64,000 nucleotides of DNA from Planctomycetota bacterium. GTDB taxonomy: Bacteria; Planctomycetota; Brocadiia; SM23-32; JAKLEA01. Numbering within the stretch: the first letter of the stretch is position 1; the number at the start of each line of letters is the position of its first letter. The DNA lies in assembly GCA_022711755.1 (NCBI GenBank), contig JAKLEA010000014.1, positions 78,767 to 142,766 of the forward strand. Reading direction: 5' to 3'. Of the stretch, positions 1 to 8,666 are shown piece by piece. The translations under genes and the position numbers were made by a program. Under the pieces are notes generated by a model. The model saw only the letters and a program-made list of their open reading frames with translations, was not told the DNA's origin and ran no database searches.

Positions 1-462
1 CGCGTTCTTTGCGGGGCGGAGCGGCTTGACGAACCGACCGCGCGATACCTTTCCGAGCGGAATGACGCCAACCTTTGCGTGGTCAACATTGAGAGCGTCG
101 CGGCGATTGAGCGCTTGCCGGAGATTGCCGCAGTTCCCGGCCTTGACGCGCTTCTGATCGGTCCCCACGACCTTTCGATCAGTCTCGGAATTCCCGAGCA
201 ATACACGTTGCCGGAGTACACGGCCGCAGTCAGGCGGATAATCGAGGTCGGGCGGGCCGCTAGGGTGGGGGTAGGGTTCCACTACTCGTTCGGGGTGGAG
301 ATCTGCGTCGAGTGGGCGCGAATGGGGGCGAATTTCATCATTTACAGCAGCGATTACTTCGTTGCGCGGGACGGGCTGCGCGCCGACATCGAGCGGATTC
401 GCGCGGCGCTCGGAGATGATGATTCCGGGCGGATGGGGGCAGAGGGGGCCGTTGTGGTCTGA
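1..462 (+). CDS. HpcH/HpaI aldolase family protein, C-terminal part
   Basis: The reading frame is open from the first base and ends at a TGA at 460-462, so only the last ~153 residues are present. The visible part carries the family's IGPHDLSISLG segment (substrate and metal loop of the HpaI/2-keto-3-deoxy-L-rhamnonate and 2,4-dihydroxyhept-2-ene-1,7-dioate class II aldolases), preceded by VVNIES...AAIERLPEI and followed by a typical C-terminal helix pair. These enzymes are cytoplasmic TIM barrels that cleave 2-keto-3-deoxy acids to pyruvate and an aldehyde using a divalent metal. The catalytic Glu and the upstream His/Arg lie outside the window, so activity and substrate cannot be judged. 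A citrate-lyase beta-like relative is possible but the DLSxSLG motif favours HpaI. Confidence 0.85.
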   Translation, partial: RVLCGAERLDEPTARYLSERNDANLCVVNIESVAAIERLPEIAAVPGLDALLIGPHDLSISLGIPEQYTLPEYTAAVRRIIEVGRAARVGVGFHYSFGVEICVEWARMGANFIIYSSDYFVARDGLRADIERIRAALGDDDSGRMGAEGAVVV

Positions 463-604
463 TACGCGAAGCAGGTTTTCAGCGGCATAATCGGCGGCTA
501 GCGTGTGAGCGCGTTTTCCTTCAGCATGGAATTATGATAGAATACTCTGAGCGAAAAGAGGCAGGGTTCGGCGACGACGACGCGCGCCGTCATGCCGGCG
601 CGCG

Positions 605-635
605 AAAAGCGGTGTCGTGCCACCGCACTCCAAAA
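605..635 (+). repeat. Dispersed intergenic hairpin repeat, copy A
   Basis: The stretch AAAAGCGGTGTCGTGCCACC (605-624), continuing GCACTCCAAAA, forms a short hairpin (GCGGTG/CACCGC) and ends in GCACTCCAA. It matches in layout the copies at 19688-19735 (opposite strand), 44105-44155 and 55918-55967. It is the main feature of the 463-726 intergenic stretch, which otherwise holds only a possible -10 box TAGAAT at 538-543 without a convincing -35. Confidence 0.55.
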
Positions 636-726
636 TTGCGCATCGTGAATGCTGAACACATGCCGTGACGCACGGCGGCGCGCGGAAAAATGCCCGGGGA
701 GATTCTGAGCAAGGGAGACACGGCCA

Positions 727-2988
727 GTGGCCGACGCCGGGGAAATTAACAGAGAGATGGAGCGGCTGAAGAAACGCGTAGCCGAGATGGAGACGCGCAA
801 CGCCGAACTCCTGCAAACCCTCGCCGCCCTAAGAAAAAGCGAGGAGCAGCATCGCTCCCTGCAGGAAAACCTGCCCATCGGCGTGTTTCGCTCGGATCTG
901 GAGGGAAAGGTCATCGCCGCCAACGCCGCAATGGCCAGAATGGTTGGCTACGAATCCGTCGAGGCGATGCTGGAGGATGCCCCGACAGAGGCGGACTTCG
1001 TCGTTCCCGGAAAGCGCGCCGAACTCATCCGCATCACAGACGAGACTGGCTTCATCACTGATTACGAAACCAGACTCATACACAGGAGCGGGACCGAGTT
1101 CTGGGCCTCCATCAGCGTCCGGGCCGTCAAGGACGACGCCGGCAACGTCACGCACTACGACGGAACCGTGACCGACATCACCGAACGCAGGAAGACCCAG
1201 GAAGCCCTCCGCAACAGCGAGAGGAAATACCGCCTTCTGGCCGACAACGTATCCGACGTCATATGGATCATGGACATGAACCTGAGGTTCACGTACATGA
1301 GCCCCTCCGTCGTCCACATGCGCGGATACTCGCTGGATGAGGCGATGGGGCAGACGATGCAGGAAGCACTTACGCCGCAGTCCGTCGCGCTGGCCCGCCG
1401 CATCATGGAGGAGGAAATCACCCGCGAAACGACGGGAACCACCGATCCATTCCGCACCCGAACGCTCCTGCTTCAGCATAGGTGCAAGGACGGCTCCGCG
1501 ATCTGGTGCGAGACGAAGGTGAGCTTCATCCGGGACGAACGGGGGGAGCCCGCCGGCATACTCGGCGTTGACCGCGACGTCACGCAGCGCAGGCTCATTG
1601 AGGATCAGATGGAGCGCCTGAATCGCTTCCTGAACCTGGTCATCGAGAGCGTCAACGTCATGCTTTACGTGCTGGACGAGCAGGAGCGCGTCATCATCTG
1701 GAACAAGGCGGCGGAGGAGATAAGCGGATATCCGGCCGACGAGGTGCTCAACAGCGACCACGTGTGGGAACTGATTTATCCGTCAGCCCAATACCGGGAG
1801 GACCTGAGGGAACTCGCTCCGGGCCTTTTCGACGGGCGCCGCCCCGTCAACGGATTTGAAACGACCATCCGCGCGAAAGACGGACGGGAGCGGCACATTC
1901 TCTGGCAATCCAGAAGCATGTGGGACGACAACCGCCGGCTTCACGGCTGCGTCGTCCTCGGCCACGACGTCACCGAGCAGCGACTGGCCGAGAAGGCGCT
2001 GCGGGAAAGCGAGGAGAAGTACCGCACCCTCGTTGAAAACGCGGAGGAGGGCATCTGCGTCCTCGGACCCGACGGCATGATTTCCTACACCAACGAGCTT
2101 GCCGCGCGCGAGCTTGGCATCGTCATGAAGGATATCGCCGCCGTCCCCGTCTGGGATCTCCTTCCCAGGAAGGACGCGGACGTCGTCATGGCCGCGGTCC
2201 GTTCCGTCATCGCGACCGGGAAGGGCGTCACGCGCGACATCAACCTTGATCTCATCGGCGCGAACCGCTGGCTCAGGCTCAGCATCCAGCCCATCCGGGA
2301 CGCCTCCGGAAAGCCCGTCTCCACACTGGTGTTCGCTTTCGACATCAGCGACAGGCGCCGCCTTGAAAGTGAACTCCTCAACGTAAGCAATGTCGTCCAC
2401 AAGGGCATTGGCGAGGACCTCGAAGAAGGCCCCGTCAAGACCCTCGAAGAACTCTCGCGGGAGTGCGCCGCGCTAAGGGACGCGCTTGCCGCCGGGAGGA
2501 TTCCCGAGGCCGGGCAGGCCGAAAGGATCGCCGCCGCCGCGGATCGCGCCATGACCCTGACGCGCGACATGGCCAACATGCTCAACCCCCTGGCTCTGAA
2601 CGCCGCCAACCTGGAAATCGCAATCAGAGACCTCGCGAAAACGGCCTCGGAACTCTACGGCATCGAATGTTCGTTCAAATGCTTTGCGAATACCACCCGG
2701 ATAAGCCGCCCGACGTCCGCCAACCTCTACCATATCGCCGAGGAGGCCGTCTCCACCGCCGCCAAGCGCCACAAGGCCAAAACCGTGCAGATCGGCCTGT
2801 TTGAGAAGGATTCCAACTTCGTTCTCATGGTCCGGCATGACATTGGGGCAGAAGGAGGCTCAGACGAAGAGCGCCGCTCCCTGGACACCATTGAATCCCG
2901 CGCGCGCATGATGGGCGGAACGGTTGAGTTCCGGAACAATGACGACGGCACGCGGACCATCACCTGCAAGATTCCCGCGGCCGCGTGA
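727..2988 (+). CDS. Multi-PAS sensor protein with degenerate histidine-kinase-like C-terminus
   Basis: A 753-residue cytoplasmic protein with no membrane segment. It starts at a GTG behind AGGGAG (711-716 region). A short coiled coil (residues ~5-45) is followed by four PAS/PAC modules (about 45-155, 165-290, 300-425 and 430-550), each ending in a PAC-like DITERR, DVTQRR, DVTEQR or DISDRR signature. The remaining ~200 residues match the DHp and HATPase regions of HisKA_3/NarX-type kinases as seen in PVC bacteria. The usual phospho-acceptor DLHDG is here D564-L-E566-E-G, the N-box Asn is replaced (EEAVSTAAKRH), and the DDGxG ATP-lid motif reads RHDIGAEGG. This suggests a sensor or scaffold without kinase activity. 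No response regulator is adjacent. A remote active kinase using another residue cannot be ruled out from sequence alone. Confidence 0.8.
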   Translation: MADAGEINREMERLKKRVAEMETRNAELLQTLAALRKSEEQHRSLQENLPIGVFRSDLEGKVIAANAAMARMVGYESVEAMLEDAPTEADFVVPGKRAELIRITDETGFITDYETRLIHRSGTEFWASISVRAVKDDAGNVTHYDGTVTDITERRKTQEALRNSERKYRLLADNVSDVIWIMDMNLRFTYMSPSVVHMRGYSLDEAMGQTMQEALTPQSVALARRIMEEEITRETTGTTDPFRTRTLLLQHRCKDGSAIWCETKVSFIRDERGEPAGILGVDRDVTQRRLIEDQMERLNRFLNLVIESVNVMLYVLDEQERVIIWNKAAEEISGYPADEVLNSDHVWELIYPSAQYREDLRELAPGLFDGRRPVNGFETTIRAKDGRERHILWQSRSMWDDNRRLHGCVVLGHDVTEQRLAEKALRESEEKYRTLVENAEEGICVLGPDGMISYTNELAARELGIVMKDIAAVPVWDLLPRKDADVVMAAVRSVIATGKGVTRDINLDLIGANRWLRLSIQPIRDASGKPVSTLVFAFDISDRRRLESELLNVSNVVHKGIGEDLEEGPVKTLEELSRECAALRDALAAGRIPEAGQAERIAAAADRAMTLTRDMANMLNPLALNAANLEIAIRDLAKTASELYGIECSFKCFANTTRISRPTSANLYHIAEEAVSTAAKRHKAKTVQIGLFEKDSNFVLMVRHDIGAEGGSDEERRSLDTIESRARMMGGTVEFRNNDDGTRTITCKIPAAA

Positions 2989-3004
2989 TTATATCCCCCC
3001 CCCC

Positions 3005-3877
3005 CTATTGATTCATGAACACCGCGACGCACTCCGCCAGCGGCTTTGTGGCCGGTTTTGTGCAGTATGACGGGAACAGCAGCATGTGATGCGCCCGGAT
3101 GTTCTCGCACCCCGACCTTTCGCGCAGCATGTCCATCGCCCCATGCTCCTTCAGATCCCCCCTCACCCACTTGTCAAGGTCGCTCATGCAGACCGTCCTG
3201 CACCGGACCTCCTCCCCCCCCATCGGGTTTCTGACACGGTAGATTTCCGCGCGCTTGTCCTCGGGATAATGATCCGCAAGGACGACCTTCGCATTGCCGT
3301 CTCTTCGGATGGCCTTTACCACGTCCCGGAAATCCGTAGGCCCTCCGCCCTCCAGCGAGTATTCCATGTTCGCCATGGAATCCTCAGCCAGGCAGACGTC
3401 GCGTCCGTCCGATTTGACCTGAACCACCACGAAGACATGCGTCGGGAAGCTCTCGAATGGCTCCGGCAATCCCCAGCTTGCCATGATGGACTCGTATCCG
3501 AATCGGCTATAAATCTTGCTCAGGAAGACGGCATGTCCATAACACACGGCGCCGAACTCCTTCCTGTCGAACCCCTCGATGATCTCCTCAAGCGACATGT
3601 CGAGAATATGCTTCCTGGGAAGGCATCCTTCCCCGGCTCCGTTAGCGTTGCGGGCGGCCCAGCGTCTCAACCTTCTGACGATGGTCGGTTGATCGCCCTT
3701 GCGCATCGCATCCTCTAGGCCCGCAGTCTCGCTTATGATCCGCGTTTTCACTGCGTCATCCGCCCAGGGCGGGCGCATGATGATGGAGGCCTCCCCCCCC
3801 GCCGCTACAAGCGCAAGCGACAGCGCGATCAGGATTACTGGAAACAGGCGCAACACACGCATTTGCATACCGAGCAT
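3005..3877 (-). CDS. Secreted transglutaminase-like cysteine protein
   Basis: A 290-residue protein with a hydrophobic N-terminal signal segment (about residues 8-27, ending near AAGGEA). The core has a possible transglutaminase-like Cys-His-Asp triad: C112 in GAVCYGHA, H147 in PTHVFVVV and D166 in AEDSM. The spacing and the strand context (helix after Cys, strand with His) fit the papain/transglutaminase fold. Overall identity to a named family was not recognised, so the fold call is an inference from the motif pattern. It lies 104 bp downstream of the pseudopilin on the same strand and converges with the PAS gene, leaving a 16-bp gap that consists mostly of a C11 tract. The substrate is unknown; bacterial relatives act as peptidases or cross-linkers outside the cytoplasm. 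Confidence 0.5.
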   Translation of the reverse strand: MLGMQMRVLRLFPVILIALSLALVAAGGEASIIMRPPWADDAVKTRIISETAGLEDAMRKGDQPTIVRRLRRWAARNANGAGEGCLPRKHILDMSLEEIIEGFDRKEFGAVCYGHAVFLSKIYSRFGYESIMASWGLPEPFESFPTHVFVVVQVKSDGRDVCLAEDSMANMEYSLEGGGPTDFRDVVKAIRRDGNAKVVLADHYPEDKRAEIYRVRNPMGGEEVRCRTVCMSDLDKWVRGDLKEHGAMDMLRERSGCENIRAHHMLLFPSYCTKPATKPLAECVAVFMNQ

Positions 3878-3981
3878 CTTACTTTTTATGACATGAAGAG
3901 TCCACAGTGATCATGCCAAGGGACGCTTTTCCGCGCGAACGGCAGCTTGTGGCGATGCCGATTCGGCGCGCACACCCGCGG

Positions 3982-5310
3982 TCATTTTACGTTCTCGTTG
4001 TAGCAGGCGTAATTGACGAACGCCTCCTCGCTTCCGCCCGTCGCGTCGAACTGCTTCCAGTGCGTCGGGAAGTAGAGATCGCGCGCGTCCACGTTTCCAC
4101 GTCCGCCGCCGATCGGCAGGCAGCACGGCCCCGCCATCGGCGGATATTTGTTCCACCATCCACCCTCGACCGTTTCCGCGTGGCCGTCCGCAAAGAGAAC
4201 ATTCGTCCTGTTCCTGCCGTGCCAGCCTTCGGTCCTCGCACTCTTTGCCGGGTCGGCGGGATCGTCCCAGTCGTAATGCTTCGCCATCTTTCCTTGCTTG
4301 TGGTAACGAACCTTGCCGAATTCGGCAAACATGGGTTTCCTGGCGGAGCGTTTTATCCCGACGCGCGTCTCCCCCCGCGCGGTGGGATAAAGATCGTCCT
4401 TTTCGTCCTCTAAGGGGCGCGTTGTTCCGTTCGATCCCTGCTTGCCGGGGGGCATGAGTTTGATTTGAAACAGCTCCCATTCCCCGAGCGGCCTGTCGGG
4501 GTCGGCCATGGCTTCGAATAAGGCGTCCCTGTCCCATTTCCCGCCGTTGTCGCGGATCCACCGTAGAACTTCCTCAGACGCCGCCAGCCCCGTCATATCT
4601 CCCGCCATCTGGCCCGACCATGAGGATGAAGCGAAGAAGTAGCTGCTTTCGATGTGCCGAAGGACTTCTGAATCCATGTCGGGCTTTATCCCTGATTGTT
4701 TGCAAAGTTCCCCAAAGCCCGACAGGTCTTCGCTCATCCCCTTTCCTCCCGACTGGAACGGATGGTCGAAGCCGCTGCTCCAGTCGGAGTCGGATGGGCA
4801 GTGAAAGATTGTATTATCAGAACTGGACGGACGAACTGTTCCGTCGGGGTAAACCTTTACACGGTCTGGACATCCGATGATGAATGGAAACATCTGTTGC
4901 CTTGGGGACATCATCATGACAGCGCTGATGTAATCCCAAGCGCATTGGGCTGAACTGTCACCGCCGGTTGTTTCCCAGATGGTTTGAAGCCGATTGCATG
5001 CGCCCAGGAGATATGGGCCGCCGTACAACTCAAACGCCCCCTCCTGTTCCCGCGATGTTCGCAACGGCTTCCACGAATTCATCCGAGCCGTGAGGGCGAA
5101 AGGAGGAGAGGCGTCGTTCTGACTGGAGTAGAGGTTGACCGCAACTCCTATCTGTTTCATGTTTGACAGGCACTTTGAGTTCCTCGCGCTTCTCCGCGCA
5201 GAATAGGCGCTGTGGACAATGATGGCTAGCGAACTCAGGACGACGGCGGCGACGATGATCGCCTCCTTGAGCGTGAACCCCGCATTACGTACATGGATTT
5301 TCTTCCGCAT
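3982..5310 (-). CDS. DUF1559-like type II secretion pseudopilin
   Basis: A 442-residue protein with a prepilin peptidase signature at its N-terminus: G11|FTLKEA with Glu at +5, followed by a hydrophobic helix and the segment RNSKCLSNMKQIGVAVNLYSS found in PVC pseudopilins. Near the C-terminus it has NVLFADGHAETVEGGWW, the 'H-X9-DG' type tail of planctomycete and Lentisphaera DUF1559/prepilin-like proteins. These proteins are made in large paralogous families in PVC genomes and are presumed cell-surface or periplasmic; their individual functions are unknown. It has its own promoter at 5373-5401. The gene downstream is the transglutaminase-like protein. Confidence 0.85.
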   Translation of the reverse strand: MRKKIHVRNAGFTLKEAIIVAAVVLSSLAIIVHSAYSARRSARNSKCLSNMKQIGVAVNLYSSQNDASPPFALTARMNSWKPLRTSREQEGAFELYGGPYLLGACNRLQTIWETTGGDSSAQCAWDYISAVMMMSPRQQMFPFIIGCPDRVKVYPDGTVRPSSSDNTIFHCPSDSDWSSGFDHPFQSGGKGMSEDLSGFGELCKQSGIKPDMDSEVLRHIESSYFFASSSWSGQMAGDMTGLAASEEVLRWIRDNGGKWDRDALFEAMADPDRPLGEWELFQIKLMPPGKQGSNGTTRPLEDEKDDLYPTARGETRVGIKRSARKPMFAEFGKVRYHKQGKMAKHYDWDDPADPAKSARTEGWHGRNRTNVLFADGHAETVEGGWWNKYPPMAGPCCLPIGGGRGNVDARDLYFPTHWKQFDATGGSEEAFVNYACYNENVK

Positions 5311-5372
5311 TTCATTATGCTCCGTTTCAGATACGCCGTAATGTCCCGCCGCTCCGATTCCGTACAGCCTTG

Positions 5373-5401
5373 AGTATAGCCATTATCCCGCTACCCGACA
5401 A
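5373..5401 (-). promoter_or_regulatory. Sigma-70-like promoter for the pseudopilin gene
   Basis: On the minus strand TTGTCG (complement of 5396-5401) and TATACT (complement of 5373-5378) are separated by 17 bp, about 60 bp upstream of the start codon. Confidence 0.6.
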
Positions 5402-5402
5402 G

Positions 5403-5434
5403 CGTCTCAGTGCGCGCGCGTCTCAGTGCGCGCG
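5403..5434. repeat. Perfect 16-bp tandem duplication
   Basis: CGTCTCAGTGCGCGCG occurs twice in direct succession (5403-5418 and 5419-5434) in the divergent intergenic region 5311-5719, between the two facing-away promoters. Confidence 0.85.
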
Positions 5435-5495
5435 CCCAATATCCCCCGCGCAAGTCCGTGTGCGTTCGATCTTCCTGCGGATTTTTACGGATTCA

Positions 5496-5523
5496 TTGAC
5501 GGGGGGCGGGGCGATGCTATAAT
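5496..5523 (+). promoter_or_regulatory. Sigma-70-like promoter for the argA-like/folC operon
   Basis: TTGACG (5496-5501) and a perfect TATAAT (5518-5523) are 16 bp apart. The predicted start near 5530 would give a leader of about 190 nt that contains the palindrome at 5603-5630. Confidence 0.7.
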
Positions 5524-5602
5524 TCCGCGCGTTCGCGCCAGTGCGCATCGGCGCGCGTTCGCGCTTTCGAATGTTTCCGGGAAGGCATAGGCGCAAGCCC
5601 AT

Positions 5603-5630
5603 GCAGGGGCGCGTTGCAACGTGCCCCTGC
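5603..5630. other. 28-bp near-perfect palindrome in the leader
   Basis: GCAGGGGCGCGTT (5603-5615) pairs with AACGTGCCCCTGC (5618-5630) with a single G:T pair in RNA and a 2-base centre. It may be an operator for a dimeric regulator or an RNA hairpin in the argA-like/folC leader. No U-tract follows, so it is not a simple terminator. Confidence 0.5.
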
Positions 5631-5719
5631 AGATTCGCGCCCAATTATCGCGTCCGTTGCCGACCGGTTACATTTGCGAATGAATTGCGCTTCATTTATG
5701 TCCCTCAGGTGTCGCTTTG

Positions 5720-6211
5720 ATGGAAATCAGAAAAGCCGCGATTGCAGACGTGCCGAACATTCACAAACTCGTGAATCACTGGGCCGGGCGGGAGCGCATG
5801 CTCGCCCGCGCGCTGAGCGAAATATACGAGAACCTCCGCGATTTCGTTGTCTGCGAGGAAAACGGCGCGATCATCGCCTGCGGCGCTCTGCACATAATCT
5901 GGAGCGACCTGGGGGAGATCAAGTCGCTGGCCGTCGCCCAGGAGCGCGTCGGCTCCGGCGTGGGCCGCGCCGTTGTGGAGGTCTGCCTGACGGAGGCGCG
6001 CGCGCTGGGGCTTCAGCGCGTCTTCGCGCTGACCTACGAGCCGGAATTCTTTGAAAAATGCGGTTTCCGCCGCGTCAGCAAGGACAGCCTTCCACAGAAA
6101 ATCTGGTCCGAATGTGTGCGCTGCCCGAAATTCCCCGACTGCGACGAAGTGGCGGTTATTTATGGAAACGGCGCGTCCCTTGCCCCTGAAACCCGCGGAG
6201 GCGGTCAATGA
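5720..6211 (+). CDS. GNAT N-acetyltransferase, short ArgA-type (N-acetylglutamate synthase-like)
   Basis: A 163-residue acetyltransferase. ATG 5720 is preferred over the TTG three bases upstream because of the AGGTG ribosome-binding site at 5707-5711. It contains the acetyl-CoA loop in QERVGSGVGRAVVE (Q/RxxGxG/A) preceded by EIKSLAVAQ, and the C-terminal LPQKIWSECVRCPKFPDCDE, which is characteristic of the stand-alone GNAT group annotated as N-acetylglutamate synthase. That group would acetylate glutamate in the first step of arginine synthesis in the cytoplasm. The cysteine pair and third Cys of SECVRCPKFPDC are conserved in this group. The stop overlaps the folC start by 4 bp, so the two are translationally coupled. 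No other arg gene is in the window, so the substrate remains an assignment by family. Confidence 0.8.
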   Translation: MEIRKAAIADVPNIHKLVNHWAGRERMLARALSEIYENLRDFVVCEENGAIIACGALHIIWSDLGEIKSLAVAQERVGSGVGRAVVEVCLTEARALGLQRVFALTYEPEFFEKCGFRRVSKDSLPQKIWSECVRCPKFPDCDEVAVIYGNGASLAPETRGGGQ

Positions 6212-7575
6212 CCGTCCCCGTCGGTCCCGCTTTCTCCTCGTATGACGACGCCGTCGCCTTCCTCATGGCGGCGATTGATTATGAAAAGGTCGTCCATTTC
6301 AAGTACGACTCGGACGGCTTCAACCTCCGGCGCGTCGAGGACCTTATGGCGGCGGTCGGCTCCCCGCACCGGGGGCTGTCCTGCATCCACGTCGCCGGAA
6401 CGAAGGGCAAGGGAAGCGTCTGCCACATGCTATCCGCCGCGCTTACCGCCTGCGGGCTGAAGACCGGGCTTTTCACGTCTCCGCACCTGGTCAATCTTGA
6501 GGAGCGCATCCGAGTCAACGGGGAGCGCATTTCCCGCGACGCTATGCGCGAGCGCATCTCTGAGATTGCGCCATATGTCGCCGGGGCCAGGCGGGACGCC
6601 ATGGCCGCGTCCCCGACCTATTTTGAAATGCTCACGGCGATCGCCTTCCGGCACTTCCGCGCGGTCGGGGTTGACGCAGCCGTCGTCGAGGTCGGACTCG
6701 GCGGCAGGCTCGACTCGACAAACGTGGTCAGTCCCGCCGCCTGCGGCATCACGACGATCGAATACGACCACATGGACAAGCTTGGCCATACACTGGCCGC
6801 AATCGCCGGGGAGAAGGCCGGCATCATCAAGCCGGGCGTCCCCGTCGTGAGCGCGCCGCAGGTCCCCGAGGCGATGGGCGTTATCGCGCAAGCTGCGGCG
6901 GAGAGGAAAGCCCCGCTCTGGGCGGTCGGGAAGGACGTATTCATCGCGGACGGCCCGGACGGGAGTTTCAGCGTTGTCACCCCGGCGTCCCGACGGGAAG
7001 GTCTGCGGCTTGAATGTGACGGGGGGCATCAGAGGATCAACTGTGCCGTCGCGCTGGGGCTTCTGGACCTTTACGCCTCCGCGCGCGGACTGAAACTGCC
7101 GGACGCTGCGGTCCGGGCGGCGCTGGGGAGCCTGGTTATTCCGGGACGGATTCAGGTCGTGGCGCGCAATCCGCTGACGGTGGTTGACGTCGCGCACACG
7201 ACGGGTTCCATGAGCGCGCTGACGGAGGTTCTGGGCGGGCGGCGCGACTGGAGGAACGCCTGCTTCGCGGTCGGATTTTCAGGGGATAAGGACGCGCGCT
7301 CGATGCTGCATGTTCTGCGGCGATGGCAGTCTGGACAGTCCGGACGAAGGATTTCCTTCTGCTTCACGAAGGCGCCGAGCGCGCGCGCGGCCGAGCCGGA
7401 GACGCTGGCCGCCATCGCGCGCGAATGCGGGTTGAGCGATTGCGAGGTCAGGCCGGACGCCGCCGAAGCGCTGGCCTTCGCGCGGGTAGTTGCCGGCCCC
7501 GGCGACCTCATCTGCTGCACGGGGTCTTTCTATCTCGCCGGGCGGATATTCGAGCTTCTGGGCGTGGAGCCGTGA
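6208..7575 (+). CDS. folC: Bifunctional folylpolyglutamate synthase/dihydrofolate synthase
   Basis: A 455-residue Mur-ligase-family protein. The P-loop HVAGTKGKGSVCHML lies near residues 60-75, followed by GLFTSPHLVNLEERIRVNG, the folate-loop region typical of FolC. The central domain includes VVEVGLGGRLDSTNVV and the metal-binding ITTIEYDHMDKLGHT...AGEKAGIIKPG; the C-terminal domain starts around IPGRIQVVARNPLTVVDVAHT. The enzyme adds glutamate to dihydropteroate and to folates using ATP in the cytoplasm. Length is usual for the family. It is second in a two-gene operon and converges with obg after only 10 bp. Confidence 0.93.
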   Translation: MTVPVGPAFSSYDDAVAFLMAAIDYEKVVHFKYDSDGFNLRRVEDLMAAVGSPHRGLSCIHVAGTKGKGSVCHMLSAALTACGLKTGLFTSPHLVNLEERIRVNGERISRDAMRERISEIAPYVAGARRDAMAASPTYFEMLTAIAFRHFRAVGVDAAVVEVGLGGRLDSTNVVSPAACGITTIEYDHMDKLGHTLAAIAGEKAGIIKPGVPVVSAPQVPEAMGVIAQAAAERKAPLWAVGKDVFIADGPDGSFSVVTPASRREGLRLECDGGHQRINCAVALGLLDLYASARGLKLPDAAVRAALGSLVIPGRIQVVARNPLTVVDVAHTTGSMSALTEVLGGRRDWRNACFAVGFSGDKDARSMLHVLRRWQSGQSGRRISFCFTKAPSARAAEPETLAAIARECGLSDCEVRPDAAEALAFARVVAGPGDLICCTGSFYLAGRIFELLGVEP

Positions 7576-7585
7576 GCGATTGCGC

Positions 7586-8575
7586 CTACCTGCCGAGCTT
7601 GCGCCAGACGCTTTCCATGAGTTCCCGCAGGCCCGCCCCCGTCACCGCCGATACCGGCACGATCTCGATATCTCCGATCTCCCTCAGCCTTGCAAGATTT
7701 TCCTCTGAATCCGGCAGGTCCATCTTGTTCGCGGCGACGACCTCCGCCTTTGAGGCGATGGTTTCGCTGTAGAGCGACAGTTCGCTTCTTATGGACCGAT
7801 ATGCGTCCGCCGGGTTTGAACCGTCTGTCGGCGCCATGTCAATGACGTGGATGAGAACGCCCGTTCTTTCGATATGGCGCAGGAACTCCTCTCCCAGGCC
7901 GACGCCCTCGTGCGCCCCTGCGATCAGGCCCGGCAGGTCCGCCATCACGAACCGCCGGAAATCGCTCAATTCCACGATGCCAAGCTGCGGCTGAAGCGTC
8001 GTGAACGGGTAGTCCGCGATCTTCGGACGCGCGTCGGAGAGCCGCGAGAGGAGTGTTGATTTGCCCGCGTTGGGAAGGCCGACCAGCCCGACGTCGGCCA
8101 TCAGCTTCAGCTCCAGGATCAGGCGGCGCTCCTGCCCCGGCTTGCCCTCCTCGGCCTCTCGCGGGGCGCGGTTGGTGGGCGTTGCGAAGTGACTGTTCCC
8201 CCGGCCGCCCTTTCCGCCGCGCGCGATGATGACCGATTCCCCGTCGCTGCGGAAGTCCTTCAGCGCCAGCCCGGTCTCCTTGTCCTTCACGACAGTTCCG
8301 ACCGGGACCTCGATCACGATGTCCTCGGCGGACTTTCCGTGCCGCCCGTATCCCATGCCGGGCTGTCCGTTGCCGGCGAAGCATTGCGAGCGGGAGCGCA
8401 TGTCCATGAGCGTGCCGAGGTGGCAGGACGCGCGGATGACGACGTTGCCGCCGCGTCCGCCGTCGCCGCCGTTGGGGCCGCCGCGCGGGACGTATTTCTC
8501 CCGCCGGAAGCTGATGCATCCGTCCCCGCCCCGCCCGGCCTTCACGTGGATTTCCGCTTCGTCAACGAAAAACAC
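7586..8575 (-). CDS. obgE: Obg family GTPase (ribosome assembly)
   Basis: A 329-residue protein. The glycine-rich Obg fold occupies residues 1-~155 (MFFVDEAEIHVKAGRGGDG at the start; PRGGPNGGDGGRGG; GYGRHGKSAED). The G domain follows, with G1 GLPNAGKST, G2 TTLQPQLG, G3 DLPGLI, G4 NKMD and a G5-like SAV. Obg proteins bind the large ribosomal subunit during late assembly and respond to GTP/ppGpp. There is no extra C-terminal OCT domain. It is third in the conserved rplU-rpmA-obg order; a terminator-like hairpin separates it from rpmA. Confidence 0.96.
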   Translation of the reverse strand: MFFVDEAEIHVKAGRGGDGCISFRREKYVPRGGPNGGDGGRGGNVVIRASCHLGTLMDMRSRSQCFAGNGQPGMGYGRHGKSAEDIVIEVPVGTVVKDKETGLALKDFRSDGESVIIARGGKGGRGNSHFATPTNRAPREAEEGKPGQERRLILELKLMADVGLVGLPNAGKSTLLSRLSDARPKIADYPFTTLQPQLGIVELSDFRRFVMADLPGLIAGAHEGVGLGEEFLRHIERTGVLIHVIDMAPTDGSNPADAYRSIRSELSLYSETIASKAEVVAANKMDLPDSEENLARLREIGDIEIVPVSAVTGAGLRELMESVWRKLGR

Positions 8576-8604
8576 TACGTTGCGCCTTCAGCCTTGCGAC
8601 CATT

Positions 8605-8642
8605 AAAGAAAACCGTCCGTACTGAAAATCAGGACGGACGGT
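8605..8642 (-). terminator. Rho-independent terminator between rpmA and obg
   Basis: On the minus strand ACCGTCCGT (complement 8634-8642) and ACGGACGGT (complement 8612-8620) form a 9-bp stem followed by TTTTCTTT. It lies after rpmA and upstream of obg, so obg is probably expressed at a lower level by read-through. Confidence 0.75.
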
Positions 8643-8666
8643 GTCAATGCGTTTGCCTGACGGGCG

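Noticed and set aside
511..543. Promoter upstream of the PAS sensor (TAGAAT at 538-543)
   Set aside because: No acceptable -35 element at 16-18 bp.
2995..3005. Run of 11 C between convergent genes as a phase-variable tract
   Set aside because: It is outside both coding regions apart from the last base, and C/G runs are common in this GC-rich sequence.
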